A stretch of DNA of 64,000 bases from Alphaproteobacteria bacterium (GTDB lineage: Bacteria > Pseudomonadota > Alphaproteobacteria > Caulobacterales > Parvularculaceae): positions 310,001 through 374,000 of the forward strand of contig WGLS01000001.1 in assembly GCA_016125455.1 (NCBI GenBank), in the 5' to 3' direction. Under the pieces are notes generated by a model that did no database searches, was not told where the DNA came from, and was given only the letters and a program-made list of their open reading frames with translations. Each line of letters starts with the position of its first letter. Positions within the stretch are counted from its first letter, which is position 1. The translations under genes and the position numbers were made by a program. Below, piece after piece: positions 7,155 through 15,522 of this stretch.

Positions 7155-7804
7155 TGCAGCCTCGTATCTCCGCCGTCTGACCCATCGGCCATTTCCATGA
7201 GTGCAATCAGGCAATCGGCCCGGCTTGCCGCATCGGGCGCTTCGAGAAGCGCCTGCTTTTCATTCGGCGCGAACGGACACCCCATCGCAAGCGACACGAC
7301 AAGCGCCTGGCTCGGAGCCTCGCCAACGGCCTCCCAATCGGTCTTCAGTCCCTCTGCATAGAGATAGTTTCGCATCGCGTCTTCCAGTCGCGATCTGTCA
7401 ATAAACTCCGCTGTCGGATCAACACCGGAGTCAGAGCCGAACTCGGCATAATCCACCTTGGCCATTCGATAGGGCGTCTCGGCATTGACCTCGGCCACGA
7501 GCCGGAAGCGGCGAATGCCCGAAAGGCTGATGAGGTAGCGCCCGTCGTCCGTTTCGTTGAAGCCGGTCAGCCGGCCTGCGCACCCCACGGAGTAAAGGGG
7601 CGGCGATCCGTCGTCGCCGCCCGCCCGGGGCTGGATCATGCCAATGGTGCGCCCGCCGGCGAGCGCATCGTCAACCATCCTCAGATAGCGCGGCTCGAAT
7701 ATGTTCAGCGGCAACTGACCGCCGGGCAGAAGCAGCGCCCCGGCAAGTGGAAAGAGCGGCAGCACGTCCGGCGGCGCCAAGCGACGGCTGTGTGAGCTTT
7801 CCAT
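7151..7804 (-). CDS. LON peptidase substrate-binding-domain protein
   Basis: 217 residues comprising only the N-terminal substrate-binding domain of Lon: [34 protein letters not shown] at the start, [37 protein letters not shown], then a helical C-terminus. No AAA or protease domain. Such stand-alone proteins are common in alphaproteobacteria, usually downstream of a thioredoxin-domain gene as here, and may act in protein quality control. Stop overlaps the next gene's start (ATGA). Confidence 0.88.
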   Translation of the reverse strand: MESSHSRRLAPPDVLPLFPLAGALLLPGGQLPLNIFEPRYLRMVDDALAGGRTIGMIQPRAGGDDGSPPLYSVGCAGRLTGFNETDDGRYLISLSGIRRFRLVAEVNAETPYRMAKVDYAEFGSDSGVDPTAEFIDRSRLEDAMRNYLYAEGLKTDWEAVGEAPSQALVVSLAMGCPFAPNEKQALLEAPDAASRADCLIALMEMADGSDGGDTRLQ

Positions 7805-7836
7805 GGGCCTCGCTTTCCCGACTCTCTACGACGTCT

Positions 7837-8793
7837 TCAGGCGAACAGCAGCGACGATAGCCTGCGACGACCGCGCGCCGTTAACGGATGGGCCGGCCCC
7901 AAGGCCTCGAAGACCTGGATGAGTTTCTGCCGCGCCGCGCCTTCGTTCCAGTCGCGATCGCGCCCGATGATGGCGAGCAGCCCTTCAACGCCGCCTTCCA
8001 TTTCACCTGCGCCCAGCAGGGCTTCCGCATAGGCGAACTGGGCTGCGAGGTCGTCGGGCGCAGTTTCCGTAGCTCGTCGCAGATCGTCGATCGCAGCGGC
8101 ATCAACATCAGCATTGACCAGCGCCAGGGCGGACCTGACGCCTTGCGCGGCGGGATCCTCCTTCTGTTCGGCTGATAGCATGTCAAAAACCGCCTGGGCG
8201 CGCGCAGGCTCACGAAGCGCCAGGTGGCACTTTGCAAGACCCACGACGGCCTTGACGAAAAACTTGCCCGACTCGGGACTGTCATCGCCCTGCAGCGCTT
8301 CTGCGACTGCGGCATAGGCGTCGGCGGCATCGGCGGGCTGACCGGCCGCAAGGGCGGCGTCCGCGGAGGCAAGCACCTCTTCGATGTTGCCGCCCCCTTC
8401 GCCGTCGCCGCCAAGCGCCAACAAGCGGTCGATGAACGCCTTGACCTCGCTTTCGGGTATCGCCCCCTGGAAACCATCCACCGGGCGACCCTGGAAGAAC
8501 GCGTACACAGTCGGCACGGACTGAATGCGCAATTGCGACGCGAGCATCTGATTCTTGTCGATGTCGACCTTGGCGAGCGACACGCGGCCGCCCGCGGCCT
8601 TTACCGCTTTCTCAAGCAGGGGCGTCAGCGTCTTGCAGGGGCCACACCAGGTCGCCCAAAAGTCGACGATCACGGGCGCTTTCATGGACGCCTCGAGAAC
8701 GTCGCGCTCGAATGTCTCAATGGCGACGTCTTTGATGGCGGCCGCCGCCGGCGTCGCTGCGCCGCTGTTTCCCGCGCCGATGATCTGGCTCAT
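7837..8793 (-). CDS. cnoX: CnoX/YbbN-type thioredoxin-TPR chaperedoxin
   Basis: 318 residues. A thioredoxin domain (about 20-130) carries the redox motif WCGPC (Cys50 and Cys53) and VPTVYAFFQGRPV. A C-terminal region with TPR-like helices (about 140-318) ends in LSSLLFA. CnoX couples redox protection to delivery of substrates to GroEL or DnaK. The E. coli protein has lost the CxxC redox activity, whereas alphaproteobacterial members such as this one keep it. First gene of a run with the LON-domain and Trm112 genes, 32 bases apart. Confidence 0.85.
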   Translation of the reverse strand: MSQIIGAGNSGAATPAAAAIKDVAIETFERDVLEASMKAPVIVDFWATWCGPCKTLTPLLEKAVKAAGGRVSLAKVDIDKNQMLASQLRIQSVPTVYAFFQGRPVDGFQGAIPESEVKAFIDRLLALGGDGEGGGNIEEVLASADAALAAGQPADAADAYAAVAEALQGDDSPESGKFFVKAVVGLAKCHLALREPARAQAVFDMLSAEQKEDPAAQGVRSALALVNADVDAAAIDDLRRATETAPDDLAAQFAYAEALLGAGEMEGGVEGLLAIIGRDRDWNEGAARQKLIQVFEALGPAHPLTARGRRRLSSLLFA

Positions 8794-8877
8794 CGTCTTC
8801 CCGTCTGTATCAAACCGACCCGTTACATGATGGCGTTAGCGACGAAATACAACCGGTTGGCCGCAAGCAGGCGTTCG

Positions 8878-9450
8878 TCAAGTCGCGACCTCGCCCCTTG
8901 CGCCCGCAAGCAACGGCGACGATGCGTCGAGAACGACGGGCTCGTAGCCGAACGCTCGCAGGAACGCCAACAAGCCTTGCGGATCAACCCCGGTGGATGC
9001 CGTGTTCCGAAGCGGGTGAAACCACACTGTCTCATGTCGCATCAGCGCGCTATCAAGGACCAGCCATGACAATGCCGGCGCTGGGGCGTTCATGACGGCG
9101 AACGGCGTTACGGAGCCCGGCTCAATCCCAAGCGTCGCGCGCATCAGATCTGCGCTGCAAAATGAGAAACGTCCCTTCGCGCCGATCGCCTTGCCGACCG
9201 CGACCAGATCAACTCTGGTGTCGCAATGAGCGACGACCAGGGCCAGGGCCCCTTTCTTGTCCTTGACGAACAGGTTCTTGGAATGGCCGCCCGGCATGTC
9301 GGCCTTGAACGCCCTGCCCTCATCGACGGTCATGATCGCCGGATGTTGGAAGGTGCGGCAGTCGACGCCGAGTTCGGCGAGGCGAGCCTCGACCCTTGCG
9401 CGGTCAGCCGCATGATCGGGATGGTCAGCAGTGGCTTCTTCTGACGCCAT
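8878..9450 (-). CDS. ProX-type prolyl-tRNA editing deacylase (YbaK domain)
   Basis: 190 residues of the YbaK/ProRS-associated fold. It hydrolyses mischarged Ala-tRNA(Pro) or similar in trans. Visible features: VDCRTFQHPAIMTVDEGRAF, GGHSKNLFVKDKKGALALVVAHCDTRVDL with the conserved Lys, GSVTPFAVMNA, and FHPLRNTASTGVDPQGLLAFL typical of ProX. I used the ATG at 9450 rather than the frame opening at 9549 because homology starts there. About 85 bases separate it from cnoX. Confidence 0.85.
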   Translation of the reverse strand: MASEEATADHPDHAADRARVEARLAELGVDCRTFQHPAIMTVDEGRAFKADMPGGHSKNLFVKDKKGALALVVAHCDTRVDLVAVGKAIGAKGRFSFCSADLMRATLGIEPGSVTPFAVMNAPAPALSWLVLDSALMRHETVWFHPLRNTASTGVDPQGLLAFLRAFGYEPVVLDASSPLLAGARGEVAT

Positions 9451-9619
9451 TGATGTTTCCACTTCGCAAGCCGTTAACCACGTTGCGCCAGGGCGCGCAA
9501 TTGGGACACGCCATTCGCGGGACCGGGCCCCGCGGTGCCGCTTATTCACTCTTGAACTCCGACGGTCTTTGCGGCATATCGCGCCTTCGTCCGCCGATTG
9601 GACGACCGTTCTGGATTAT

Positions 9620-9694
9620 GCGGGCGTAGCTCAGGGGTAGAGCATCACCTTGCCAAGGTGAGGGTCGGGCGTTCGAATCGCCTCGCCCGCTCCA
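9620..9694 (+). tRNA. tRNA-Gly (GCC anticodon)
   Basis: Full cloverleaf: acceptor GCGGGCG pairs with CGCCCGC, D-arm GCTC/GAGC, anticodon arm TCACC-TTGCCAA-GGTGA with GCC anticodon, and T-arm GGGCG-TTCGAAT-CGCCT (one G-T pair). Discriminator T and encoded CCA at 9692-9694. 75 nt. Confidence 0.97.
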
Positions 9695-9819
9695 GAAACT
9701 CTCTTTCATTTCAGAGTTGCGCCTTCGTGCGAAGGCTGCGCCTGCGAGGCCGGCCAGATCGCCACGCATTGCGCGTTTTGACCTCGGAAGCCTTCGGCCG
9801 TTCACAGAGGGATTGATTT

Positions 9820-9839
9820 ATTTGCGTACTTGCGCAAAT
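9820..9839. promoter_or_regulatory. Operator-like palindrome before the BigR/ArsR gene
   Basis: Perfect 7-bp arms ATTTGCG / CGCAAAT with a 6-base centre, ending 7 bases before the ATG at 9847. Placement and dyad fit autorepression by the ArsR-family protein. It leaves no room for a Shine-Dalgarno sequence, so the mRNA may be nearly leaderless. Confidence 0.6.
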
Positions 9840-9846
9840 ATGCATC

Positions 9847-10170
9847 ATGAACGTGGCGGAACTAGCAAGAAAAGCGAATGACGTCAGCGGCTACATGCGC
9901 CTGCTCGGCGCGCCAGCGAGGCTCTTGATGCTTTGCCAGCTTGCGAACGAAGAGCGGTCCGTAGGCGATCTTTGTGCGTTGACTGGCATGAAGCCGCCTG
10001 CGGTCTCGCAGCATCTTGCGCGCCTGCGCCATGAAGGCGTCGTCGCCGCGCGCAGGGAAGGACAGACGATGCAATACAGCATCAGCGATCCCTCCGTTTC
10101 GACCATTGTGAGGTTTCTGTACGAAACATTTTGCCAAGAGGGCGCCAAAGCGCAGGGGCACGCCAAATGA
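9847..10170 (+). CDS. ArsR/BigR-family persulfide-responsive repressor
   Basis: 107-residue winged helix: RSVGDLCALTGMKPPAVSQHLARLRHEGVVAARREGQTMQYSI. It has Cys30 (LMLCQL) and Cys96 (ETFCQE), spaced 66 residues. That is the same spacing and context as the Cys42/Cys108 pair of Xylella BigR, which forms a tetrasulfide link on sensing persulfide; a third Cys43 lies in the DNA-binding helix region. It overlaps the next gene by ATGA, and that gene is a YeeE-type sulfur transporter, as in known bigR loci. Predicted to repress itself and the transporter until persulfide accumulates. Confidence 0.85.
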   Translation: MNVAELARKANDVSGYMRLLGAPARLLMLCQLANEERSVGDLCALTGMKPPAVSQHLARLRHEGVVAARREGQTMQYSISDPSVSTIVRFLYETFCQEGAKAQGHAK

Positions 10171-10613
10171 CGGACGCATTGAACGCCATCGCCGGCGGCG
10201 CATTGATCGGCCTTGCGGCTGTGATGATGATGGGCGGCATCGGTCGCGTCATGGGCGTCAGCGGCATCATCTCAGCGCTGCTCAATGAGAGGATCGGCGC
10301 CGGTCAGCACGCGCCCGGACGGTCGGATTTCATTTGGCGCGCGGCCTTCGTCGCCGGAGTCTTCGCCGCGCCGCTTGGGCATCTTGTCCTGATCGGCCAA
10401 CCGCCGGCCGCGACATTCGACGCATCGCCTGGCGTTCTTGTTCTTGCAGGCCTTCTGGTCGGCGCTGGCGCCGTCGTAGGCAGCGGTTGCACGTCAGGCC
10501 ATGGAGTCTGCGGCATTGCCCGGCTTTCAGCCCGATCAACCGTCGCGACATTCGCCTTCATGTCGACGGGCATCGCCGCGACGTTCCTGATGCGCCACGC
10601 ATTTGGCGGCTGA
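10167..10613 (+). CDS. YeeE/YedE-type sulfur transporter, first half
   Basis: 148-residue membrane protein with four to five spans. It carries the signature GSGCTSGHGVCGIARLSARS near residues 110-130, whose Cys residues line the thiosulfate path in characterised YeeE. In E. coli YeeE both halves are one chain; here the second half is the next gene, three bases downstream, a natural two-subunit form and not a frameshift. Start ATG overlaps the repressor stop. Confidence 0.87.
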   Translation: MTDALNAIAGGALIGLAAVMMMGGIGRVMGVSGIISALLNERIGAGQHAPGRSDFIWRAAFVAGVFAAPLGHLVLIGQPPAATFDASPGVLVLAGLLVGAGAVVGSGCTSGHGVCGIARLSARSTVATFAFMSTGIAATFLMRHAFGG

Positions 10614-10616
10614 CAA

Positions 10617-11069
10617 ATGCGATATGGCCCTCTGCTTGCCTTCGTCGCAGGCGTAACCTTCAGCCTTGGACTGTTAATTTCGGGAATGGCCGACCCGGCA
10701 AAGGTCCTTGCCTTTCTCGATATTGCCGGCAACTGGGATCCAAGCCTCGCCCTGGTCATGGCGAGCGCCGTCACTATCAACTTCATCGGCCTTCGGATCG
10801 TCACACGGCGCGCGCGGCCCCTGCTGGCGGAGGCCTTCAGCATTCCGGCACGACGCGACCTCGATCGAGAGCTAATCGCCGGCGCGGCAGTTTTCGGCGT
10901 TGGCTGGGGCCTTGCGGGGCTATGTCCAGGACCCGCCATCGCTGCGCTCGCCATCGCGCCTGGAAGCGCCGCAATATTCGTCGGCGCGATGCTTGCCGGG
11001 ATGGCGGCGGGCCGGGCGATCAAACAAACAGGCGTTCTCTCGGATCGTCGCTCAGCCCAGCATCAGTAA
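10617..11069 (+). CDS. YeeE/YedE-type sulfur transporter, second half (DUF6691)
   Basis: 150 residues, about four membrane spans. It has the paired motif GLCPGPAIAALA near residues 101-112, plus SGMADPAKVLAFLDI near 23. With the upstream protein it should form a complete pseudo-symmetric channel in the inner membrane for thiosulfate or another sulfane-sulfur compound. The end overlaps the convergent DUF2474 gene by 18 bases. Confidence 0.87.
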   Translation: MRYGPLLAFVAGVTFSLGLLISGMADPAKVLAFLDIAGNWDPSLALVMASAVTINFIGLRIVTRRARPLLAEAFSIPARRDLDRELIAGAAVFGVGWGLAGLCPGPAIAALAIAPGSAAIFVGAMLAGMAAGRAIKQTGVLSDRRSAQHQ

Positions 11070-11213
11070 TCCGCGCAGCATGTAGGCGACCGCCGCTGTC
11101 GAAACGCCACCACCGACGGCGAGGGCGACAAACCACATGAGTTTTCGGCCGGGCGAACGCGGCGGCGCGTCCTTGGCCGGCGGCGGCGCAGGTTCGAAAT
11201 CAATCCTAGGCAT
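11052..11213 (-). CDS. DUF2474 small subunit of the bd-type oxidase
   Basis: 53 residues found by hand translation. A Pro-rich cytoplasmic start (EPAPPPAKDAPPRSPG) precedes a single membrane helix RKLMWFVALAVGGGVSTAAVAYMLRGLLML. The W-F-V...VAYxLRxLLM pattern is that of DUF2474, the small companion of CIO-type cytochrome bd oxidases, analogous in position to CydX. Its ATG overlaps the cydB stop by 8 bases, so translation is coupled. Likely stabilises the CydAB complex in the inner membrane. Confidence 0.8.
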   Translation of the reverse strand: MPRIDFEPAPPPAKDAPPRSPGRKLMWFVALAVGGGVSTAAVAYMLRGLLMLG

Positions 11214-12249
11214 GATAACCGTCGCCAGGCTTCACCTTCCCCCAGAACAACGAATACACATACGCCGTATACGCTAGAATAGCCGGCAACATGACGGCGG
11301 CGCCGGCCAGCATCAGCCCAAGCGCATTGTCGCGCGCCGCCGCATCCCAAATCGTGAACTGGAAAGGCACGAGCCACGGAAAGAGGCTGACGGCGAGACC
11401 AAGGTAGCCGCTCAGGAAAACCGTCGCCGCAAGGACATAGGGCCGCCAGTCAGGCGCGGCTCTCCGCATCGCGAAGCCGGTCAGGTCACGGAGCAGTTGA
11501 ACGGCGGCGAGAAGGCCGACGAACGGTATCGGCGCAAGAAGAAGCAGCTTGCCTGGCTCGATATGATTCATCGAAACCCCCCAGCGTTCGGTCACGCGCG
11601 GATCGATGAAAAGCGTCGCGATGCTGACCAGGGCGAAGCAGAGCGAAACGCCTACGAGGGCGCGCGCGCCAAAGCGTTTTGCCTTGGCCTGCGTTTCTCC
11701 TTCGGTCTTCAGAACAAGCCAGCAGGCGCCGAGAAGAACATAGCCTATGGCGACCGAAACGCCGGTGAGGAGGGAAAACGGCGACAGCCAGTCGAACTCA
11801 CCGCCTGCGAAGGCGCGACCGTCGGTTTCGATGCCAGTGATGAACGCGCCAAGAATGACGCCCTGGGCGAAAGCAGCGGCGAAGGACCCGCCATAGAACG
11901 CCCCGTTCCAGAAAAGTCGCGTTGGCTTGCGGACCGCCTTGTGTCGAAATTCAAACGCGACGCCGCGAAAGATCAGCGCCGCGAGCATCAACAGTAATGG
12001 AAGGTAGACTGCCGGCATGATCACCGCATAGGCCAGCGGGAACGCCGCGAACAACCCGCCGCCGCCAAGGATCAGCCAGGTCTCGTTGCCGTCCCATACC
12101 GGTTCAATCGTTGCGTTCATCATGTTGCGTTCTTCGTCCGAAGCCGCGAAGGCGCTCAGCATGCCGACGCCTAGGTCCATGCCGTCGAGGAGGACGTAAA
12201 GCATCACCGCGACGGCGATGAGAACAGCCCAGATCAGGGGAAGGTCCAC
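11206..12249 (-). CDS. cydB: Cytochrome bd-type quinol oxidase subunit II
   Basis: 347 residues, about eight membrane helices, starting MDLPLIWAVLIAVAVMLYVLLDGMDLGVGML and containing NATIEPVWDGNETWLILGGGGLFAAFP, both diagnostic of CydB/CioB. With CydA it oxidises quinol and reduces oxygen to water without proton pumping. It lies 9 bases after cydA and overlaps the DUF2474 gene. The sulfide-operon setting fits the known resistance of bd oxidases to sulfide. Confidence 0.95.
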   Translation of the reverse strand: MDLPLIWAVLIAVAVMLYVLLDGMDLGVGMLSAFAASDEERNMMNATIEPVWDGNETWLILGGGGLFAAFPLAYAVIMPAVYLPLLLMLAALIFRGVAFEFRHKAVRKPTRLFWNGAFYGGSFAAAFAQGVILGAFITGIETDGRAFAGGEFDWLSPFSLLTGVSVAIGYVLLGACWLVLKTEGETQAKAKRFGARALVGVSLCFALVSIATLFIDPRVTERWGVSMNHIEPGKLLLLAPIPFVGLLAAVQLLRDLTGFAMRRAAPDWRPYVLAATVFLSGYLGLAVSLFPWLVPFQFTIWDAAARDNALGLMLAGAAVMLPAILAYTAYVYSLFWGKVKPGDGYHA

Positions 12250-12258
12250 GATCGCCTC

Positions 12259-13674
12259 CTATTCCGCCGCAACAATGTCGCCCGGCATTTGCGCGGGCTC
12301 GTCAACCGAGCCAAGGGGCGAGCCCGGCGCACGATGCTTGCCGTGAGGCGGCTCGTCGTCGAAGCCGCGCGTCGCAATGCGCGCCATGTAAACCACGCCC
12401 GCCGTGAAGACGATTGCGTAGACGATCATGAACACGAGCAGCGAGGTCGCAACTGCGCCGGCGGACACCGGCGCGACGCTGTCAGCCGTGGAAAGATATC
12501 CGTATACTGTCCATGGCTGACGTCCGACTTCGGCGGTAATCCAGCCGGTGAGTACGGCGATGAAGCCGAGCGCGCCGCCGGGAATTGCCGCCCAATGGAA
12601 AAGGCCGGGCCGATCGATGTCGCCGCTACGCCATTTCCAAACGCCCCAAAACCCGAGGGCGAGCATGCCGATCCCGGCGCCCACCATGATCCTGAACGCG
12701 TAAAAGACCATCCACAATGGCGGTCGCTCGCGCCCGGGCGCGCTATTGTCGAAATAGTCGAGCCCCTGGAGATCATGCGTGGCGCTTGCGAACAGGATCG
12801 GACTGGTATTCGGCACCACGACGCCGGAAAGACCGCAATCGTTTTCGGCGGGCCAGGCGAAGAGGACTGTCCCCTGGACGGCGCGCGTTTCGCACCAGCC
12901 CTCCATCGCAGCAATCTTGGCGGGCTGATGCTCGTGCGCCACTTCGCCGGACCAGTGACCCGCCCAGATTTGTAGGGGCATGAGCGCTGCAAGCGTGCCC
13001 GCCGCCATGCGCATCTGCCAGCGTGTCGGGTCGCTTGATCGCTTGTTGACTGTTTGCCACGCACCGGCGGCAAGCACGACGGCGGCCGTCGTCACGTAGG
13101 CGGCGAGCATCATGTGCACATAACGCGGCGCGAAGCTCGCCGTGAAAATCACTTCACGCCAGTTGGTGGCGTAAAAGTTTCCAGACTGAGGATCGATCGC
13201 GAAGCCCGCCGGCGTCTGCATCCAGCTATTTGCCGACAGGATCCAGAATGCCGATATGGATGTGCCGACCGCGACGGCGCACGTTGCGACGAAGTGCAGC
13301 CTGCGGCCGACACGGGACCAGCCGAAAAGCATCACCCCGAGAAACGTTGCCTCAAGAAAAAAGGCCGTGAGCACTTCGTACCCAAGCAGGGGGCCAAGGA
13401 CGCTGCCGGTCTTGTCCGCGAATATGCTCCAGTTCGTTCCGAACTGATATGACATGACGACGCCCGACACGACGCCCATGGCGAACGCGAGCGCGAATAT
13501 CTTTACCCAGTGCAGATAGAGACGTTTGAAAACGTCACGGCCCGTTCTCAACCATAGTCCTTCGCAGACTGCCAGAAACGAGGCCAGCCCGATCGTGAAG
13601 GCCGGAAAGAGGATGTGAAAGGCGACGACAAAAGCGAACTGAAGCCGCGACAGAATAAGGGCGTCGAGTTCCAC
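12259..13674 (-). CDS. cydA: Cytochrome bd-type quinol oxidase subunit I, CIO-like
   Basis: 471 residues. Heme-ligand candidates His20 (AFHILFPAF) and His187 (RYVHMML), and acidic residues Glu100/Glu108 (GYEVLTAFFLEATFLG), align with E. coli His19, His186, Glu99 and Glu107. GRQPWTVYG marks the Q-loop end. The Q-loop is of the short kind seen in cyanide-insensitive oxidases. I prefer the GTG at 13674 (reading MELDALILSRLQFA, AGAGGAG upstream) over the GTG at 13680, which sits directly on the ribosome site. It lies 18 bases after the SulP gene in the same operon. Confidence 0.93.
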   Translation of the reverse strand: MELDALILSRLQFAFVVAFHILFPAFTIGLASFLAVCEGLWLRTGRDVFKRLYLHWVKIFALAFAMGVVSGVVMSYQFGTNWSIFADKTGSVLGPLLGYEVLTAFFLEATFLGVMLFGWSRVGRRLHFVATCAVAVGTSISAFWILSANSWMQTPAGFAIDPQSGNFYATNWREVIFTASFAPRYVHMMLAAYVTTAAVVLAAGAWQTVNKRSSDPTRWQMRMAAGTLAALMPLQIWAGHWSGEVAHEHQPAKIAAMEGWCETRAVQGTVLFAWPAENDCGLSGVVVPNTSPILFASATHDLQGLDYFDNSAPGRERPPLWMVFYAFRIMVGAGIGMLALGFWGVWKWRSGDIDRPGLFHWAAIPGGALGFIAVLTGWITAEVGRQPWTVYGYLSTADSVAPVSAGAVATSLLVFMIVYAIVFTAGVVYMARIATRGFDDEPPHGKHRAPGSPLGSVDEPAQMPGDIVAAE

Positions 13675-13692
13675 AATCACTCCTCTTCAGGT

Positions 13693-15462
13693 CTATGCGT
13701 CCGCAAGCGCGCCCGGCAAAGCGACCGTGTCGGGCCCCTCGCTTGCGCAAGAGGGATCAAGTTCCGCGATCGCATCCTGCTGGCTGAGAAACACCTTTCC
13801 CGTCAGGTGCGCAAGGAACGGCCCGCCTTGAAGGCGATCCATAACAGGTCCCTTTACTTCGGAAAGGTGCAATGTGACGCCTGCGTCTTTTAAGCGCTCA
13901 TTGATCGCCTCCAGACTCTCCACGCCGCTTGCGTCAATTGAATTGACAGCCGGACACATAAGAACCAGATGGCGCATCAGAGGGCGTTCGCTCAAGATCG
14001 CATAAACGGTATCCTCGAGAAATCGCGCGTTTGCAAAGTAGAGACTTTCATCGATGCGAATCGTCACTACCTCTTCAGAGGTAATGACGTTGTGTCGCTT
14101 CACGTTGCGAAAATGATGGGTGCCGGGCACGCGCCCGACAATCGCAAAATGCGGTCGGCTGGTGTTGTAGAGGTGCAGCCCAAGGGAAAGCGCAACGCCG
14201 CTCGTCACGCCAATTTCCACGCCATATGACAGGGTTGTGACAATGGTCCCAAACATCGCCGCAAAATCCGATTTTGAATAGCGCCAAACCTTGACGATTT
14301 CACGAAGATCGACGAGCGACAGCACCGCGACGATAATCGTCGCGGCGAGCGCCGCCTGCGGAAGATAGTAAAGATGCGGCGTCAAAAAGACGGTCGCAAG
14401 CGCGATGCCGGCGGCGGTGAACGCGCCCGCGGCTGGCGTCTCTGCGCCCGCGTCGAAATTCACCGCCGACCTTGCAAGTCCGCCAGTGACCGGAAAACCG
14501 GCCGACACGCCAGCCGCGATGCCGGCGACCCCGAGGCCGACAAGTTCCTGGTTTGGATCGACGCGTTGTCGCTTCTTCGCCGCGAGGGTTCTGCCGACGG
14601 AGACGGACTCAACGAAACCGATCAGGCTGATGAGCGCCGCGGAGCCGAAAAGGCTAGCGACCAACTGCTCGTCAAGCGGCGGCAGTCCGATTCGCGGAAG
14701 TTGATGCGGTATGACGCCAAGAATCCTGACGCCGGCCGCATCCAGTCGCAGCATCGAAACCGCGGCGATGCCAGCGACAACGGCAAAAACAGGCCCGGAA
14801 CGAGATACGATTGCCGCGGTCTGCGGCCCGACTCCGAACGAGGCCAGCGCAGGCCTCATGAATCGTCGCATAATGAGCAACGCCGCAAGCGTAGCGAACC
14901 CGATCACCGCTGTCGGCGCGTTAGTGGCCTCCAGGTTCCGCGCCAGGGAAATGCCGATGGTCCAGAGATTGCCGCCATTCGCCTCCACGCCGAGGAGGTG
15001 CCGCACCTGGGAAGCGGCGATGAGAATCCCGGACGCTGTAATAAATCCTGATACAACGGGATGACTGAGGAAGTTGGCAAGAAAGCCCATCCGTAGCAGG
15101 CCGAAGACAAGCAACATGCCGCCGGAAAGGAACGCGAGCGTCATCGCCGCGCCGATGTACTCCGCCGACCCTGGCGCCGCGACCCTGCTCGCAGCCGCCG
15201 CCGTCATGAGCGACAGGATCGCGACCGGGCCGACAGCAAGCGTCCTGCTGGTGCCGAAGACGGCGTAGGCAAGGAGCGGCAAGGTCGACGCATAGAGCCC
15301 GACTTCGGGCGGCAGGCCGGCAAGCATGGCGTACGCCAACGATTGCGGAATGAGCATAATCGTGACGATCAGCGCGGCAACGAGGTCGTTGACCAGCATC
15401 GCCGGCTTATACTCGCGTCCCCACTCGAGAATTGGCAACCAGGTCTGCAGCTTCGTTTTCAT
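13693..15462 (-). CDS. SulP/SLC26-family anion transporter with STAS domain
   Basis: 589 residues. N-terminal transmembrane core (about 20-420) with the SulP signature ALIVTIMLIPQSLAYAMLAGLPPEVGLYAS and the motif GFPVTGGLARSAVNFDAGAETP. C-terminal STAS domain (about 455-560) with CPAVNSIDASGVESLEAINERLK. The family moves sulfate, bicarbonate or other anions. Position inside a sulfide-oxidation operon suggests sulfite or sulfate movement, but this is inference. ATG start at the classical N-terminus; 60-base gap to the SQR gene. Confidence 0.92.
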   Translation of the reverse strand: MKTKLQTWLPILEWGREYKPAMLVNDLVAALIVTIMLIPQSLAYAMLAGLPPEVGLYASTLPLLAYAVFGTSRTLAVGPVAILSLMTAAAASRVAAPGSAEYIGAAMTLAFLSGGMLLVFGLLRMGFLANFLSHPVVSGFITASGILIAASQVRHLLGVEANGGNLWTIGISLARNLEATNAPTAVIGFATLAALLIMRRFMRPALASFGVGPQTAAIVSRSGPVFAVVAGIAAVSMLRLDAAGVRILGVIPHQLPRIGLPPLDEQLVASLFGSAALISLIGFVESVSVGRTLAAKKRQRVDPNQELVGLGVAGIAAGVSAGFPVTGGLARSAVNFDAGAETPAAGAFTAAGIALATVFLTPHLYYLPQAALAATIIVAVLSLVDLREIVKVWRYSKSDFAAMFGTIVTTLSYGVEIGVTSGVALSLGLHLYNTSRPHFAIVGRVPGTHHFRNVKRHNVITSEEVVTIRIDESLYFANARFLEDTVYAILSERPLMRHLVLMCPAVNSIDASGVESLEAINERLKDAGVTLHLSEVKGPVMDRLQGGPFLAHLTGKVFLSQQDAIAELDPSCASEGPDTVALPGALADA

Positions 15463-15522
15463 ATGCCATTTTGCCTAGGGCGACGGTTGCTTGACTGGCA
15501 TTCAGGACGGAAGCGCGTTGGA

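Noticed and set aside
8224..9069. 281-residue plus ORF
   Set aside because: Antisense to cnoX and the ProX gene, with no recognisable motif.
9542..9805. 87-residue minus ORF across the tRNA
   Set aside because: It is the reverse complement of tRNA-Gly, a well-known false ORF type.
10304..11023. 239-residue minus ORF
   Set aside because: Opposite the two YeeE/YedE genes; low-complexity translation.
10167..11069. Frameshifted single YeeE gene
   Set aside because: Each half has its own start, stop and motif (GSGCTSGHG and GLCPGPA); split pairs are common in proteobacteria.
12289..12975. 228-residue plus ORF
   Set aside because: Antisense to cydA; charged low-complexity translation.
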